A stretch of DNA of 64,000 nt from positions 186,001 through 250,000 of the forward strand of contig JAFEBH010000011.1 in the NCBI GenBank assembly GCA_018242765.1. Direction: 5' to 3'. The notes under the pieces were generated by a model. That model was not told where the DNA came from and ran no database searches. It saw only the letters and a list, made by a program, of their open reading frames with translations. Origin of the DNA: Nitrospira sp. Lineage in GTDB: Bacteria; Nitrospirota; Nitrospiria; Nitrospirales; Nitrospiraceae. Positions 1-9,506 of the stretch are shown here, piece after piece. A program made the translations under genes and the position numbers. Numbering within the stretch: position 1 is the stretch's first letter; each line of letters opens with the position of its first letter.

Positions 1-64
1 CTCGTCGAGATGACGAAGCGTTTCTTGCTGCGGTACGGTATGTGATCTACCAATTCGATATTCC

Positions 65-2086
65 TCAGTGCGCCCCGAAGACTCCTTCGAGGAATCCCGG
101 AAGTGGTGGACCACCGGCTGCACCTGTCATTGGAATTTCCAGTAAGTCATCCTTCGCGAAGCCATCTTTACCGCGCTCGACTTGATGCTGATTCCCTACA
201 TGGCCGTTGGGGACGAACAATTGCGGGTGATCGAACGGCGCTGCGGCGATCCGCACTCGCTCGTCTGTGAGAGTTTCAAGCCAGGCCACTACGGCATCAG
301 CCTCGTCAGGATTCATGTTGGCGACCCCAAGCGGCTCGATCGGCGTACCATCTCGTTGCGTGATCGGTGCGACGTTTCCTCCGCGGCTGTAGAACAGTAC
401 CGCCTCGCGCAGCGAATGGGTATCTCCGTTGTGAAAGTAGGGAGCAGTCAACGCGACGTTCCGCAGCGAGGGCACTTTGAACGCGCCTTCGAGGCCGAAT
501 CCCTTTGTCACCGCCGCGCCGTCGAAGCTCGCCGGCGGCGAGTCGGGGAAGAGGCGCTTGCTGTGCGAGAGTGGGCCGAACGCATCGCTCGCGCCCACGC
601 CCAAGTCATCCTCAGTGGGCCGTACACCGATATTGTTAAAACCCTTGTCGATGACGTTGCCGTCGCGGTTTCGCACCGGACCATTGGCGGCCAAGCCAAT
701 GCGCCGGACCGAGGCGTCGGTGAGTTCGGCACTTTCATGACAGTTGCTGCAACGTAGATTATTGGGACCTCGAGTCCGGTCGTTGAACAAGTGGGCGCCG
801 AAGAGCGCAAAGCGGGTAATGTGACTGGGATTGCTGTTGCTCCAAGGATTGAGCGCTGGATCGGACGCGTTTGGATGTTGGCGTCGGAAACGGTCCCAAG
901 GCGTGTCATCGGAAACCAGCGTGGCCTCATACATCTGGACGGACAGCCCGAAGAAGAGCGCGAAGTTGTATTCAATCAACGTATATTCCTCGGTCGCTCG
1001 ATTTCTGTCGGGGCGATCGACGATCGACACGGTCCCGTCCTCGGCCACCTGAATGAATTGGCCGCTTTTCCAATACTTCTCCTGAAAGGTCTCACGGATC
1101 ATCTCGTTATACGATTTCACGCGGAGACCTCGCTCGGGGTATCGGCTGAGCGGCCCCAAGACGCTGTCTGATGGATCAACCAGTTGTTGTTGAAGTGGAT
1201 GCGAACCGTGGACGCGCTTGCCGAGTTGTCGGCTGCGCTTGCCTTTGCGAAGATCGCGCGCGATGTCTTGCGCGGTGCGTCCAGGGGAAGCCATCTCGAT
1301 CTCGCTCACGATCGGCCCCACCGCCTGCGACGCGAGACTGGAGTTCACCAGCGCCACCTGGACCTCGACGAGGGTACCGCCTATCGACGCCATCACACGG
1401 GCTTCCGGATCCCGGGCACCCAGAGGATTCACGCCGTTGAAGGTATTCTCGGCGCGGCCATCCCAGAATTGGCGGTGATAGAACACGGCGTTGATCACGG
1501 AAGGAGTGTTTCTCGGTTCGACTCGACGAGTTTTGAGTCGGCCGACCTGGTAACCCAGCAGGTCTGGGCCCCGGTCGAGATACGGGACGCCTTGGGAACT
1601 CACGACATCATTACTATCGGAACCTTGGTCAAGCGCGCCTCGCTGTCCGGCAATCACAAGGCGAGTGAGCGGGAACTCCGAGCCGGTCAGTTGGTAGTTC
1701 GGCCCGCCCACTCTGAAATTCAGGTCCTGCTGCGGCACATGTTTGAGGCCAGGTGAAAGCTGATTTTTCGAGCGCGGGTCCGCGCCGGCGCGAAAGTGGC
1801 AGCTGGCGCAGGCCTGAATCCCATCGCTTCCGATCTGCATGTCCCAGAAGAACGCCTTGCCTAAGGCGATCGCCGCCTGCCTATCCTTCACATACTCCGC
1901 CAGGTCCTGGTCGCTGGGACCGGGAATCGGCACCGTGCGCAGATCGCTCGGCAGATTCGCGAGGTCGCTCGCCGACGGTGGGTTCAGGACACGAGGAATC
2001 GTGCCGTCACCGGTCAATGCGTAAAGAGTGGATGTACACAGAATGGACACGATGCCAAGACCGATTGATAGTGGTGTGCCTGTCAT
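65..2086 (-). CDS. Dihaem cytochrome c peroxidase / MauG-family protein
   Basis: Predicted periplasmic dihaem c-type cytochrome of the bacterial cytochrome c peroxidase/MauG superfamily, 673 residues, roughly twice the length of a classical CcpA, so a long family variant. A hydrophobic export segment spans about residues 5-24. Two haem-binding CxxCH motifs are visible: CASCH at residues 93-97 and CSNCH near residue 445. The C-terminal part has the usual [17 protein letters not shown] block of this family. The start was placed at the ATG preceded by GGAGG at good spacing rather than the upstream TTG. The family uses or detoxifies H2O2 with electrons from small cytochromes, or oxidises other substrates; which applies here cannot be told. 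It stands alone, with no motif-bearing promoter seen. Confidence 0.85.
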   Translation of the reverse strand: MTGTPLSIGLGIVSILCTSTLYALTGDGTIPRVLNPPSASDLANLPSDLRTVPIPGPSDQDLAEYVKDRQAAIALGKAFFWDMQIGSDGIQACASCHFRAGADPRSKNQLSPGLKHVPQQDLNFRVGGPNYQLTGSEFPLTRLVIAGQRGALDQGSDSNDVVSSQGVPYLDRGPDLLGYQVGRLKTRRVEPRNTPSVINAVFYHRQFWDGRAENTFNGVNPLGARDPEARVMASIGGTLVEVQVALVNSSLASQAVGPIVSEIEMASPGRTAQDIARDLRKGKRSRQLGKRVHGSHPLQQQLVDPSDSVLGPLSRYPERGLRVKSYNEMIRETFQEKYWKSGQFIQVAEDGTVSIVDRPDRNRATEEYTLIEYNFALFFGLSVQMYEATLVSDDTPWDRFRRQHPNASDPALNPWSNSNPSHITRFALFGAHLFNDRTRGPNNLRCSNCHESAELTDASVRRIGLAANGPVRNRDGNVIDKGFNNIGVRPTEDDLGVGASDAFGPLSHSKRLFPDSPPASFDGAAVTKGFGLEGAFKVPSLRNVALTAPYFHNGDTHSLREAVLFYSRGGNVAPITQRDGTPIEPLGVANMNPDEADAVVAWLETLTDERVRIAAAPFDHPQLFVPNGHVGNQHQVERGKDGFAKDDLLEIPMTGAAGGPPLPGFLEGVFGAH

Positions 2087-2178
2087 AAATCCTCCAGCGT
2101 TTTCAGCCTCCTGAAACCTGTGCAAGGAGCTTTACTGTCGTCGGTATCACTGCGCGCAGGACGAAAAACGAATGAAGG

Positions 2179-2610
2179 TTACTGCTTCACCCCGTTGGCC
2201 GTGCCGAGAGCGCCAAACGTGTTTTCCCAGCGGCCGACGAAGGATTTCTTGTTGCGATGGAGTTGCAGGTCAAAAGCGGAGACGAACGGTCGCCCGAATG
2301 GGGTGAAATCCATCGTCAACCGAGCGGAGCAGTCTTCCTTCACGGTCGCTTCACCTGTGAATTGTAGTCCGGTCAAGGGATGTCCCTGTTCGTCCTTCAA
2401 CGAAAAGTCACAGATGCCTTCGACCTTTCCGCTTTCCACCGAGAATTTACAGACACCGGTATGCGGATTCTTCAGGACTTCGTTTTGGTAGGAGACCCAG
2501 TTCCCTCGGAGGTCACGTTTCTGGCAACGGCCTTCTTCCTCGAAGAACGCGTGGACCTGGCTGCAGAGGATGAGCGACACAACGGTGGTGGGAAATATCA
2601 TGCGTTTCAT
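2179..2610 (-). CDS. Secreted protein of unknown function
   Basis: 143-residue protein with a clear signal peptide (residues 1-21, cleavage near VHA-FF). The mature part holds four cysteines (GRCQKRD, GVCKF, GICDF, EDCSAR) that could form two disulfides, and a beta-rich pattern. No family was recognised. A GAGGAG ribosome site sits at proper distance before the ATG. About 100 bp upstream lies a copy of the conserved motif also found before the VPLPA-tailed genes, so it may share their regulation even though it lacks the sorting tail itself. Probable periplasmic or exported product; function unknown. Confidence 0.7.
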   Translation of the reverse strand: MKRMIFPTTVVSLILCSQVHAFFEEEGRCQKRDLRGNWVSYQNEVLKNPHTGVCKFSVESGKVEGICDFSLKDEQGHPLTGLQFTGEATVKEDCSARLTMDFTPFGRPFVSAFDLQLHRNKKSFVGRWENTFGALGTANGVKQ

Positions 2611-2709
2611 GACACGACTCCTCTTTAAAAGTGGTTCAGTGACTATTCCTTGAGGAGAAGAGTGTTATCAGGACTTGGAAAGCTTTCGCGAGCGATGGCT
2701 GCTGTCGGA

Positions 2710-2730
2710 TGCAACAGATGCGACGGAAAA
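2710..2730 (-). promoter_or_regulatory. Conserved upstream motif, copy 1
   Basis: Read toward the gene starting at 2610, the site is TTTTCCGTCGCATCTGTTGC. It matches the consensus shared with sites at 3919, 5201, 8004, 8882 and 9507 and contains the ACA/TGT-type half-dyad with one change. It ends 100 bp before the start codon. Confidence 0.5.
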
Positions 2731-2873
2731 TGGCTAGGGCCTTCGGGTGATCAGGAGTAAAATGCGTACAATAGTAGTGCGGGTAGGTGTCCTGCTCACG
2801 ATGCAATCGGCGCGGCTGGTCTGTGGGCCGTAGGCAAGGTGCCCCCGTGAAAGGGCTTGAGACTCGAGTAGAC

Positions 2874-3110
2874 CTATGAGTCCAGCACCTTAAACACGGG
2901 TTGGCGGGGAGTCGTCTTGCGACGACGAGCTCGGTGATGTCTGTTGGGACTCCGGTTTTCCATAATTGTCGGATCGATCAGCTCACCACACGTCAGGCAG
3001 CGCCAGGCACGTATGTCATCGGGTTTTCCACCTTGTATGACATCCACTGGATCGAGTGGATCGATCGGGTACATGAGACCCTGGCAGCGCCGACAGGTTA
3101 CCCGATCCAT
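2874..3110 (-). CDS. Small zinc-ribbon-like protein
   Basis: 78-residue protein with two CxxC pairs, CRRC (residues 6-9) and CLTC (about 38-41), spaced as in small zinc ribbons, then a basic Arg/Lys-rich tail (about 52-67) suited to nucleic-acid contact. No named family was recognised. Its ATG overlaps the last 13 bases of the receiver-like gene upstream, which suggests translational coupling and a shared role. Metal binding is inferred only from the cysteine pattern. Confidence 0.6.
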   Translation of the reverse strand: MDRVTCRRCQGLMYPIDPLDPVDVIQGGKPDDIRAWRCLTCGELIDPTIMENRSPNRHHRARRRKTTPRQPVFKVLDS

Positions 3111-3610
3111 GCTTTGGCCTCACGATAGACCGTGCGTTTGTACACGCGGTTCTCGACAGCCCGGCTGGAGGAAGGGGCCGGCTCTGTGTCTGGAAAATTG
3201 AGTGCTGCTGCCGCACTGAGTTCCGACTGGAGTAGGCGACCGATATACGTCAACTCGACAGGCTTGATGGGAAGGTGAAGATGGTGAAGGGAGCCGTCAT
3301 TCGGGAGGTCTGTCTGGCCTCGGCTGGTCGGACCTCCCATAGTGATGATCGGTACATGAGGAGAAGTGGTCTTGATCCTATGGAACAATCTCTGTAGGGC
3401 GAGTCTGGTGACCGGCTCGGAAGCACTGAATCCGATAAAGACGGCCTGCGGAGAGAGGTCACGACACTCCTCGATGGCCGTTTCCATCGAACGGATCAGC
3501 ACCGCCTGGTAGCCATGTGCCGCGAGCCAATCGGCAAGCTTGATTCCATACTCCAGATCGGAGTCCACGATCATGACGCAAGGTCGCTTCTTGGTCGATG
3601 GGGTCTTCAT
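3098..3610 (-). CDS. Degenerate response-regulator receiver protein
   Basis: 170-residue protein with a receiver (REC) fold pattern over about residues 10-130: an acidic pocket (VDSD, residues 15-18) and a conserved lysine in LPIKP near residue 118. The phosphoacceptor aspartate is missing: the strand that should end in Asp reads AVFIGF, giving glycine at about residue 60. It is therefore likely a pseudo-receiver that signals without phosphorylation or is regulated by protein contact. The tail (about 135-170) is low complexity with no output domain. The start uses the ATG with AGGAG eight bases upstream; a longer reading frame without that site was not used. It overlaps the zinc-ribbon gene downstream. 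Confidence 0.65.
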   Translation of the reverse strand: MKTPSTKKRPCVMIVDSDLEYGIKLADWLAAHGYQAVLIRSMETAIEECRDLSPQAVFIGFSASEPVTRLALQRLFHRIKTTSPHVPIITMGGPTSRGQTDLPNDGSLHHLHLPIKPVELTYIGRLLQSELSAAAALNFPDTEPAPSSSRAVENRVYKRTVYREAKAWIG

Positions 3611-3918
3611 TAGTCGTTCTCCTATTGGCTTCACCATCCCCACTACATTCCGTAAGGTATCGACATGCCGGAGCGAAGAGGGTTTCAACGCCGCTCATAC
3701 CTTGTTTTGCGTGGGCTTGTGCCTGGCACGAACGGTATGAAACCATAGGACGCTCAGGATAGGCTACCGAACGGCGCTGATCACTGCACCAGATATGATG
3801 GAAATTTCTATCGAGAAGGGTGGAACGGCCTTGAGACTTTCAATGGTGTCAAATAAGCATCAAAGCGAATGATGAGATCCAGTTTCAGCAAGGCTATTCA
3901 ACTGCTGTTGACCTCGAA

Positions 3919-3939
3919 AATGTCGTCACATCTGTAGCG
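3919..3939 (+). promoter_or_regulatory. Conserved upstream motif, copy 2
   Basis: Plus-strand AATGTCGTCACATCTGTAGC, the same core as the sites before the secreted-protein genes, but here facing a stretch without a convincing gene. The only candidate target is the weak reading frame ending at 4248. Confidence 0.45.
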
Positions 3940-3981
3940 CGTTGAGCGGTATCTCGTAGCCGTTAGGTCGGTGCGGCGAGT

Positions 3982-4248
3982 ATGCTCGGCGATGAGGGTG
4001 GTGGAGATCTATCGGCAGATGCAGTCCTATCGAGACTGTGCCTAACCGCTGAAAGTGGTGGAGGTGAACAAGGTGGTCACAAGTATGGAATTCGTGAGTC
4101 GGGGTTTGGTTGTAGGAAACGTGAGATACTGGAGCTGATTCGTTCGGTGGTCCTGGCGATCGGCTTCCTTGTGATGGCTCCGTTCCTCGGTGTCGCGGAG
4201 GCTTTTTCTCACGATGCTCGGTATGAAGAAGGTCTGTCGGACGAGTGA
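3982..4248 (+). pseudogene. Possible remnant with signal-sequence-like segment
   Basis: This 793-base gap (3611-4403) contains no strong gene. One frame ending at 4248 carries a stretch around bases 4125-4215 that looks like a signal peptide (IRSVVLAIGFLVMAPFLGVAEAF) followed by only about a dozen residues. With the conserved motif about 200 bp upstream and a terminator-like hairpin after it, this may be the decayed 5' end of another exported-protein gene. No convincing start codon or ribosome site was found. Confidence 0.25.
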
Positions 4249-4277
4249 TAGTGTCTGGCGCGCTCCCCGGGAGTACG

Positions 4278-4314
4278 AAACCCGCTGGGGGCATCACTGT
4301 CATCCAACGGGTTT
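4278..4314. terminator. Terminator-like hairpin
   Basis: Inverted repeat AAACCCG (4278-4284) with CGGGTTT (4308-4314), three further inner pairs, then TTTT overlap on the plus strand. It lies between the possible remnant ending at 4248 and the convergent gene ending at 4404 and could serve both. Confidence 0.45.
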
Positions 4315-4403
4315 TGTCGGAAGGCCACGGGGGCGAACTGTCTTGCCGTAGCCCCATACGCCGGTTTGCAATTCTGCCAGGGAACGTATCCATCGCTAAC
4401 CCA

Positions 4404-5027
4404 TCACACGAAAGATTTCTTTGCCTGTCTAACAATAAGGCCGGCCAATCCCGTACCAAACAGAAGCACTGCACCGGGCAAGGGCACAGCGGCGAGTTGC
4501 GCAGTCCCATTCAGAGTAAACTGCACAGTGAAATTATTCGGCAGTCCCGGCACTCCACTCAAGCCGTGTGACCAGGTCAAGCCGGTGAAGGCGTTCGTGA
4601 GGGTATTGAATGTCCCGATGGCGTTCCCACCGAGGTTTGCATTCAACCCACCGACAGGAATCAACGGTCCAGTGAGCGTGGCGAACAAGGTGCTGAGGTC
4701 GGCCGTGATGGTGGTCCCGCTCGTGCGGCTGCTCGGGAAGGGATTCGGTCCACTGGTGAACAGCGAAAACGTATATGGACCGACGGGAAGAGGCGCGATG
4801 ATGTTCGGCAGGGGCTGATATTTTCCCATAACGATCTGCCCGTTCCGCGTGAAGGTGTTGGAGAGCACCGTCGTGCCGCCGTTTTTTACCGTGATCGAAC
4901 CACCTGTGAAATCAAGTTCGGTCACGGTCAGCGCCTCGGCTGGAGACCATGCTCCCCAGAGGATTGTGAACAGTGCGAGGGCAATCGTGAACGATGCGGA
5001 GCCCTCTCGAAAGCATCTCTTTCTCAT
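4404..5027 (-). CDS. VPLPA/PEP-CTERM-type exported protein
   Basis: 207-residue protein with signal peptide (about 1-32, AEA-LT) and a C-terminal sorting tail: VPLPGAVLLFGTGLAGL followed by a basic end (RQAKK). That is the VPLPA-type variant of the PEP-CTERM signals processed by exosortases, with a motif, hydrophobic helix and positive charges. The body is beta-rich and Gly/Thr/Asn-rich, typical of matrix or surface proteins. It is a paralogue of the protein at 8174-8767: both begin the mature part with VTxLxxTGG and contain TYSLFTSG. Function beyond surface or matrix location is unknown. No exosortase gene is in this window. Confidence 0.75.
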   Translation of the reverse strand: MRKRCFREGSASFTIALALFTILWGAWSPAEALTVTELDFTGGSITVKNGGTTVLSNTFTRNGQIVMGKYQPLPNIIAPLPVGPYTFSLFTSGPNPFPSSRTSGTTITADLSTLFATLTGPLIPVGGLNANLGGNAIGTFNTLTNAFTGLTWSHGLSGVPGLPNNFTVQFTLNGTAQLAAVPLPGAVLLFGTGLAGLIVRQAKKSFV

Positions 5028-5200
5028 CGTGTCGTATCCTTTCTTGCCGAGACCTGTGCGTCGGCCGTCGCTCTGTCTCCTGATGATATGCTGCGTGCTC
5101 GTGTGTGTATGGGATGGATCACACGATCGCCACAGCAGCCGATGAACGCGGTGAGGATATCCGACTCGTCCTACGGCTACTACTTAACGGTACCGATGAC

Positions 5201-5220
5201 TGCAACACATGTGACGAAAA
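5201..5220 (-). promoter_or_regulatory. Conserved upstream motif, copy 3
   Basis: Toward the gene at 5027: TTTTCGTCACATGTGTTGCA. The core GTCACA-NN-TGT is kept. It lies 174 bp before the start codon, the largest spacing among the copies. Confidence 0.5.
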
Positions 5221-5287
5221 CGAAGGGCGTGAGAAGGAGTCTGATTGATCGAACGAGCGATATCTCGGCCGGTACCCGGGTCATGGG

Positions 5288-6832
5288 TTACCGCAGCAGC
5301 AGGTCGAACGCAACTCGCTCTATGAAATGTTTGCGGTAGGTTTCCGCCTTGCGCACCTGACGGCTTTCCATCGGGTTGTAATCGTCGGTGATGACGAAGC
5401 CCTCCGCAGCCATAAACTGATGTTCATGGTTCACAAGCCATTGAACGCGTAGATCATCGAATGATGGTCCGATGGCAAGCGGATGTTCCGAGGCCAGGAA
5501 GATGAAATCGGTAAAGTCGGCCTGGTCGGTGACGAATGCCTTGAGGTGAGGAAACACCGTCTTGATCGTTCGATAGACGGCCGCGACCGCTTCCGAGCCC
5601 TCTCCTGTTCTAAATCCCACATAGTTGAGCGCGAGAACTCCATGCTCGTTTAAGAGACCACGCAGTTCGCGCATCATCTCTTGCGTGAGCAGGTGGGTCG
5701 GCTCGGCGCCTCCCGTAAAGCAATCATGAATGATGAGGTCGTAGCGACCGGGAAGCTGCTTGATCTCATGCCGTGCATCGCCGACGAGGAACAACCCCGT
5801 CGGCTCGAAATGAAACCACCGGCGTGCACCTTCGGCGACCGCCGGATCGATCTCGATCGTGTCCGTGACGATCCCCTTCGTTTTCAAGTCACGTGCGACA
5901 TGGCCGCCGCCAAGTCCGATCAACAGTGCGCGGGTCGCTGTTCGATGAACGGTCGGCAACAGGCCGATGATTTCCTGGTAGCCAAGCAAACTGCGATTCT
6001 GATTCAGATCAACGGCGCTGAGAACTGATGCATCGGACAGCATGAGACGATAGCCGTGCTGGTTGTCGTCCACGACACGGACCCATCCGTAGAGGCTTTC
6101 TGTTTCGGATCGGATCGTGAATCCCTCCACGTTCGTAGCGGGTACCGTGCCACCCGCAGCGGCACCGATACCGACCGTCGCTGCAAGGACGGGGAGTACG
6201 ATGAGCAACCGCGATGGAGAAGTCATGGATCTCTCGTGCCATGCGACGGCGAGGGCCGAGGCACCAAGCGAGAGGCTGAGAGCAGAGATGATCGCTTTGG
6301 TCCCGAACTCCGGTAAAAGATAAAACCCCAAGAGAAGCGTGCCAGCGACACTTCCAACGGTGCTGACGGCATAGACGGAGCCGGCGATTGTTCCAACTCC
6401 GCTCAGGTCGTGAGTCGTCCGTTTGATGACATAGGGCCCTACCATGGCGAGCGCGGTCAACGGCAACAGAAACAAGATGAGTGCGCTGATGAAGGCACCG
6501 ACACGAAGGCCGAGGTGGTCGGTCATGCGAAGGACCGGTCCGTTCAGAAACGGAATGAGGATGGTCGTGAAGGCAGAGAAGGCGATGATGTGTGACAGCT
6601 GGAGACTCGATACTCGATCGGCCAAGTACCCCCCGAGAAAGTATCCGGCTGCCAGTGCAATGAGGGTGACGGCGATGAGAGAGGACCAGACATACAGGCT
6701 CACGCCATAGAACGGTCCGATGAGCCTGGTGCCGAGGAGTTCCAAAATCATCACGGCGGCACCGGTGACCATGACGATGGCGTAGAGGAGGCGAGGACTG
6801 GCGGGAGTTCTGGTTGACACTGCTTGGTTCAT
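5288..6832 (-). CDS. Membrane-fused spermidine synthase-like protein
   Basis: 514-residue fusion of an N-terminal membrane domain (about residues 15-240, seven or more hydrophobic helices) with a C-terminal spermidine-synthase-type Rossmann domain. The latter shows the SAM-binding glycine loop LLIGLGGGHVARDL, the acidic strand end TIEIDP, and a DLIIHDCFTGG loop corresponding to the aminopropyl-transfer region. Such fused proteins are common in environmental bacteria, and their real substrates are mostly unknown; polyamine synthesis is only inferred. Start is the ATG at 6832, with a weak ribosome site. It lies between two VPLPA-tailed genes on the same strand, but hairpins and gaps argue against one operon. 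Confidence 0.75.
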   Translation of the reverse strand: MNQAVSTRTPASPRLLYAIVMVTGAAVMILELLGTRLIGPFYGVSLYVWSSLIAVTLIALAAGYFLGGYLADRVSSLQLSHIIAFSAFTTILIPFLNGPVLRMTDHLGLRVGAFISALILFLLPLTALAMVGPYVIKRTTHDLSGVGTIAGSVYAVSTVGSVAGTLLLGFYLLPEFGTKAIISALSLSLGASALAVAWHERSMTSPSRLLIVLPVLAATVGIGAAAGGTVPATNVEGFTIRSETESLYGWVRVVDDNQHGYRLMLSDASVLSAVDLNQNRSLLGYQEIIGLLPTVHRTATRALLIGLGGGHVARDLKTKGIVTDTIEIDPAVAEGARRWFHFEPTGLFLVGDARHEIKQLPGRYDLIIHDCFTGGAEPTHLLTQEMMRELRGLLNEHGVLALNYVGFRTGEGSEAVAAVYRTIKTVFPHLKAFVTDQADFTDFIFLASEHPLAIGPSFDDLRVQWLVNHEHQFMAAEGFVITDDYNPMESRQVRKAETYRKHFIERVAFDLLLR

Positions 6833-6905
6833 GACATCTCATGTGGGTGAAGAATAAATGAACAGGGGAGCTGACGGGCCGTGCCCGCCAACTCCCCCTT
6901 CGATC

Positions 6906-6928
6906 GGACTCGGCAGTCAGCCGAGTCC
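6906..6928 (-). terminator. Perfect 9-bp hairpin
   Basis: GGACTCGGC (6906-6914), loop AGTCA, GCCGAGTCC (6920-6928). It sits just after the stop of the VPLPA-tailed gene ending at 6939 and before the next gene start; no T-run follows. Confidence 0.5.
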
Positions 6929-6938
6929 TCGTCGCTAC

Positions 6939-7874
6939 TTACCGGGATGCACGCCGCCGCGCGAGCGCGACGATACCGGCGATGCCGCTCCCAAATAACC
7001 AGGCGGCAGCCGGAATCGGTACAGGTGATACATTGAACTCAATGCCTAAGGTCCTTGCCAGCCGAAGGTTACTGTAGGCTGTGGCGTTGGCAGATCCAGC
7101 TGCCACCTGCTCTGCCGTACAGGATGCAGACACGGCCGTGCAATAGTTCCCACCCGTTGCAATGGCAGCGTTCAAGAGTGCAGCTGTATCATTGGCGTTT
7201 GCTCCCCCGACGACGAGGCTATAGATGCCGGGGCCGAGTGTATATGTGCCGGTCACCGTGTTGCCGGAGCCGTTGGAGCCGGACAGGCCTGTGTACTGCA
7301 GCGTATAGGCTTGTCCGGAATCATTCGCCATCGTGAAGTCCGCGTTGGAGCGATACTGTCCCCAGTGTTGGGTACTCAGCGTGCCACCATTGGCTGTAAT
7401 CGCAGTATTGGCTGCGGCGAACGGCGACCAGCTGGCGAATCCGGTCTGTGCTCCGATGTAGGAGGCAGGAACGGTCGCCCCATCATGAACCGCATTGAGG
7501 GCTACGCCTTGAAAAAGGGAATATCCGGGATTCAAGACCCCGTTGCCGTTCGTGTTGTTACCGGTGAGGGTGAAATTGACGGTGGAGGTCTGGGCTAAGT
7601 TGAAGTAGAGGAATCGGTTGTCGTGGCTGTTTGCCCAGGTGGTCGAGTTCTGGCCGGCCAGCCATCCCGCGTTGCTGGATACCGTGCGGTTTGGATTGGC
7701 ATTGATGATGCCGGTGCCGTTAGCCCCGGTGACTGGATCAATAATTGATGAATCGGAGAACAGTGATTGGCCATAGCTGACGTGCGCCGAGGCCTGCCCG
7801 ACCGTTCCCGCAAGTCCGAAGACCGACAAGATCGCGGCGGTGAAAGAACGAAGTACGTGAGAGCGAGCACTCAT
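6939..7874 (-). CDS. VPLPA-CTERM-type exported protein
   Basis: 311-residue exported protein: signal peptide about 1-31 (ending ASA-HV), a long Asn/Gly/Thr-rich body with a possible ligand or structural beta domain, and a C-terminal tail with VPIPAAAWLFGSG, hydrophobic stretch and RRRASR end. The tail is nearly identical to those at 8174 and 9657, so one sorting enzyme probably handles all of them. The start is the ATG with AGGAGG seven bases upstream; a longer upstream extension of the frame has no such site. The conserved motif lies 130 bp upstream. Only two Cys are seen (NYCTAV, ASCTAE). Function unknown. Confidence 0.75.
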   Translation of the reverse strand: MSARSHVLRSFTAAILSVFGLAGTVGQASAHVSYGQSLFSDSSIIDPVTGANGTGIINANPNRTVSSNAGWLAGQNSTTWANSHDNRFLYFNLAQTSTVNFTLTGNNTNGNGVLNPGYSLFQGVALNAVHDGATVPASYIGAQTGFASWSPFAAANTAITANGGTLSTQHWGQYRSNADFTMANDSGQAYTLQYTGLSGSNGSGNTVTGTYTLGPGIYSLVVGGANANDTAALLNAAIATGGNYCTAVSASCTAEQVAAGSANATAYSNLRLARTLGIEFNVSPVPIPAAAWLFGSGIAGIVALARRRASR

Positions 7875-8003
7875 AGTGCGTCCTCCTAATGAAAGGTGAG
7901 TGGCGCCCGGTCTGTGAAACGAGCGCCAGAGTTTACCGACCGTCATCGTGTGGAGGAGCGTAGCGAAATTGACGCAAGGTGGTCTACTGAAGCGTGCTAC
8001 CTG

Positions 8004-8022
8004 TGCTACAGATGTGACGAAA
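8004..8022 (-). promoter_or_regulatory. Conserved upstream motif, copy 4
   Basis: Toward the gene at 7874: TTTCGTCACATCTGTAGCA. It is followed, 16 bases further toward the gene, by GTAGACCA, which recurs at the same offset after copy 6. Confidence 0.55.
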
Positions 8023-8173
8023 CCGCGCAAACCATTCTCTGCAGTGGCGGTAACTTTTGGCTGCCGTCACAGGTGAAACATGCCTGTGTCTGCAAGAGAG
8101 CACAAGGAACACGACTAGGTTTTCAGAATGCTCGTTCCAAGAACATACGAATATCCGGTTGACGAGAGCTGGT

Positions 8174-8767
8174 CTACAAGGATCGACGTTGGCGCAAAAA
8201 CACGGCCAGTCCGGCCACTCCGCTGCCGAACAACCAGGCAGCTGCGGGAATCGGCACTGGTTGCGCATCAAGGTGCACCAACCCGCTTAGGAAAAATGAG
8301 GCGTGCCTCTCCTGTTTAGGGCCGTTGAATACCCGTTCCCAGGAGAGAAAGAATTCTTTGGTGTCGGAGTTGAAGAGGCCGGTCGCCGTTCCCCCGATAT
8401 TCCACGAGCGATACATGTTCCCTCGCTCGATACCGAAGAACAACGAGGACAAGTCGACGCTGAGTGATGATCCTGAGATCACAGCGGTAGGAGCCGAGGC
8501 ACCGCTGAACCCGGAGGTAAAGAGCGAGTAGGTTTTGCACGCCTTATCGAGGGACGGAACAATCTCTCCTATGGCCTGAAATTGTCCTATCTTCAACAGC
8601 CCGTCCAGACCGAGCAGTCGATCCATCATGGCGTGGTGCTTCCCCTCATAATTGACGGCTCCTCCGGTGATTTCCAGTTGCGTCACGTTCATCGCGTGAA
8701 CCGGAGCTGACAGAGAGAAATAAATACTCAGCATCGCAAATGCGAGAGCGAACACCATTCGATTCAT
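8174..8767 (-). CDS. VPLPA-CTERM-type exported protein
   Basis: 197-residue paralogue of the protein at 4404-5027. It has a signal peptide (about 1-25), a mature start with VTQLEITGG, a shared TYSLFTSG block, a serine-rich beta body, and a C-terminal VPIPAAAWLFGSGVAGL tail ending in basic RQRRS. The start was chosen at the second ATG because AAAGGA lies at normal distance, while the earlier ATG would overlap it. The conserved motif is 115 bp upstream. Predicted surface or matrix protein; function unknown. Confidence 0.75.
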   Translation of the reverse strand: MNRMVFALAFAMLSIYFSLSAPVHAMNVTQLEITGGAVNYEGKHHAMMDRLLGLDGLLKIGQFQAIGEIVPSLDKACKTYSLFTSGFSGASAPTAVISGSSLSVDLSSLFFGIERGNMYRSWNIGGTATGLFNSDTKEFFLSWERVFNGPKQERHASFFLSGLVHLDAQPVPIPAAAWLFGSGVAGLAVFLRQRRSL

Positions 8768-8881
8768 GGAACACATCCTTTCATGACCTGATCGAATTTT
8801 TTAATTAAGAGTCATACGCATTCGAGCAGGAAGAAAGCGTATCGGAAGCCCGAATGCGGCGTCCACTCGGATAGCCACGGA

Positions 8882-8901
8882 TGCTACAGATGTGACAGAA
8901 A
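8882..8901 (-). promoter_or_regulatory. Conserved upstream motif, copy 5
   Basis: Toward the gene at 8767: TTTCTGTCACATCTGTAGCA. A weaker look-alike (CTACAAGTGCAACAGGAA, about 8957-8976) lies further upstream. Confidence 0.55.
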
Positions 8902-9506
8902 ATGTCGCTGTCTCAAGCCCAAATGCGGTGGAAGTCTACCAACGGGAAACAACAGGTACTACAAGTGCAACAGGAATATGGCCCTAACCGATGTCTGTTT
9001 TATCGGCTCGATCGGCAGAGGCCTACGATCGGAACCGCAATTTTCCGTTGACCGGTGAAAGGCATGAGAAAGTCGGTCCATTGTTGTTGAGCTGCGAAAT
9101 CCTCATCGATACCTGTACTCAGGTATTAGGCATGCGCAGATAGCCATTATTGCGGAGTGTTCTATTGCGATCGATTACGTCTGCGTCTAGTTCCATACTC
9201 GCCCTATGGATTACAAACATTCTGGAGAGCATGGACACATCAGGCGTCGAGAGGATGGAGGGGATGATAGGGAAGGACGGATGCTCATCTGTCTCCGGCC
9301 CTGTGGGATCAAGATGTGGCAGGACACAGCGCAGAGGTCTGAGAATTATGGCCCCCTATACCGATGTCATCTCGGTTCTGCTCATTCAATGGCTCCGCGA
9401 GGTGCGCAGTGGACGTCATTGCTTCACCTCGATATCTGACTCCAACCAAGACGGCTCTTTCGCTGTTTGCGTAGAAGCATCGAAGGAATCTCTTCCCGCA
9501 CCGGTA
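8902..9506. other. Gene-free divergent intergenic region
   Basis: The gap between the gene starts at 8767 (minus) and 9657 (plus) is about 890 bases. Apart from the two strong motif copies and one weak one, no supportable gene, RNA or repeat was seen. Reading frames here lack ribosome sites or recognisable protein features. Confidence 0.5.

Noticed and set aside
3718..3735. TGGCACG resembling a sigma-54 -24 element
   Set aside because: The -12 element (TTGCW) is absent at the needed spacing.
3926..4510. Minus-strand frame of 194 codons
   Set aside because: No ribosome site, no recognisable motif, and it overlaps the better-supported VPLPA-tailed gene and hairpin.
6009..6842. Minus-strand frame of 277 codons inside the spermidine-synthase-like gene
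   Set aside because: Composition is Arg/His-rich as expected for a shifted frame, and the real gene has motifs throughout.
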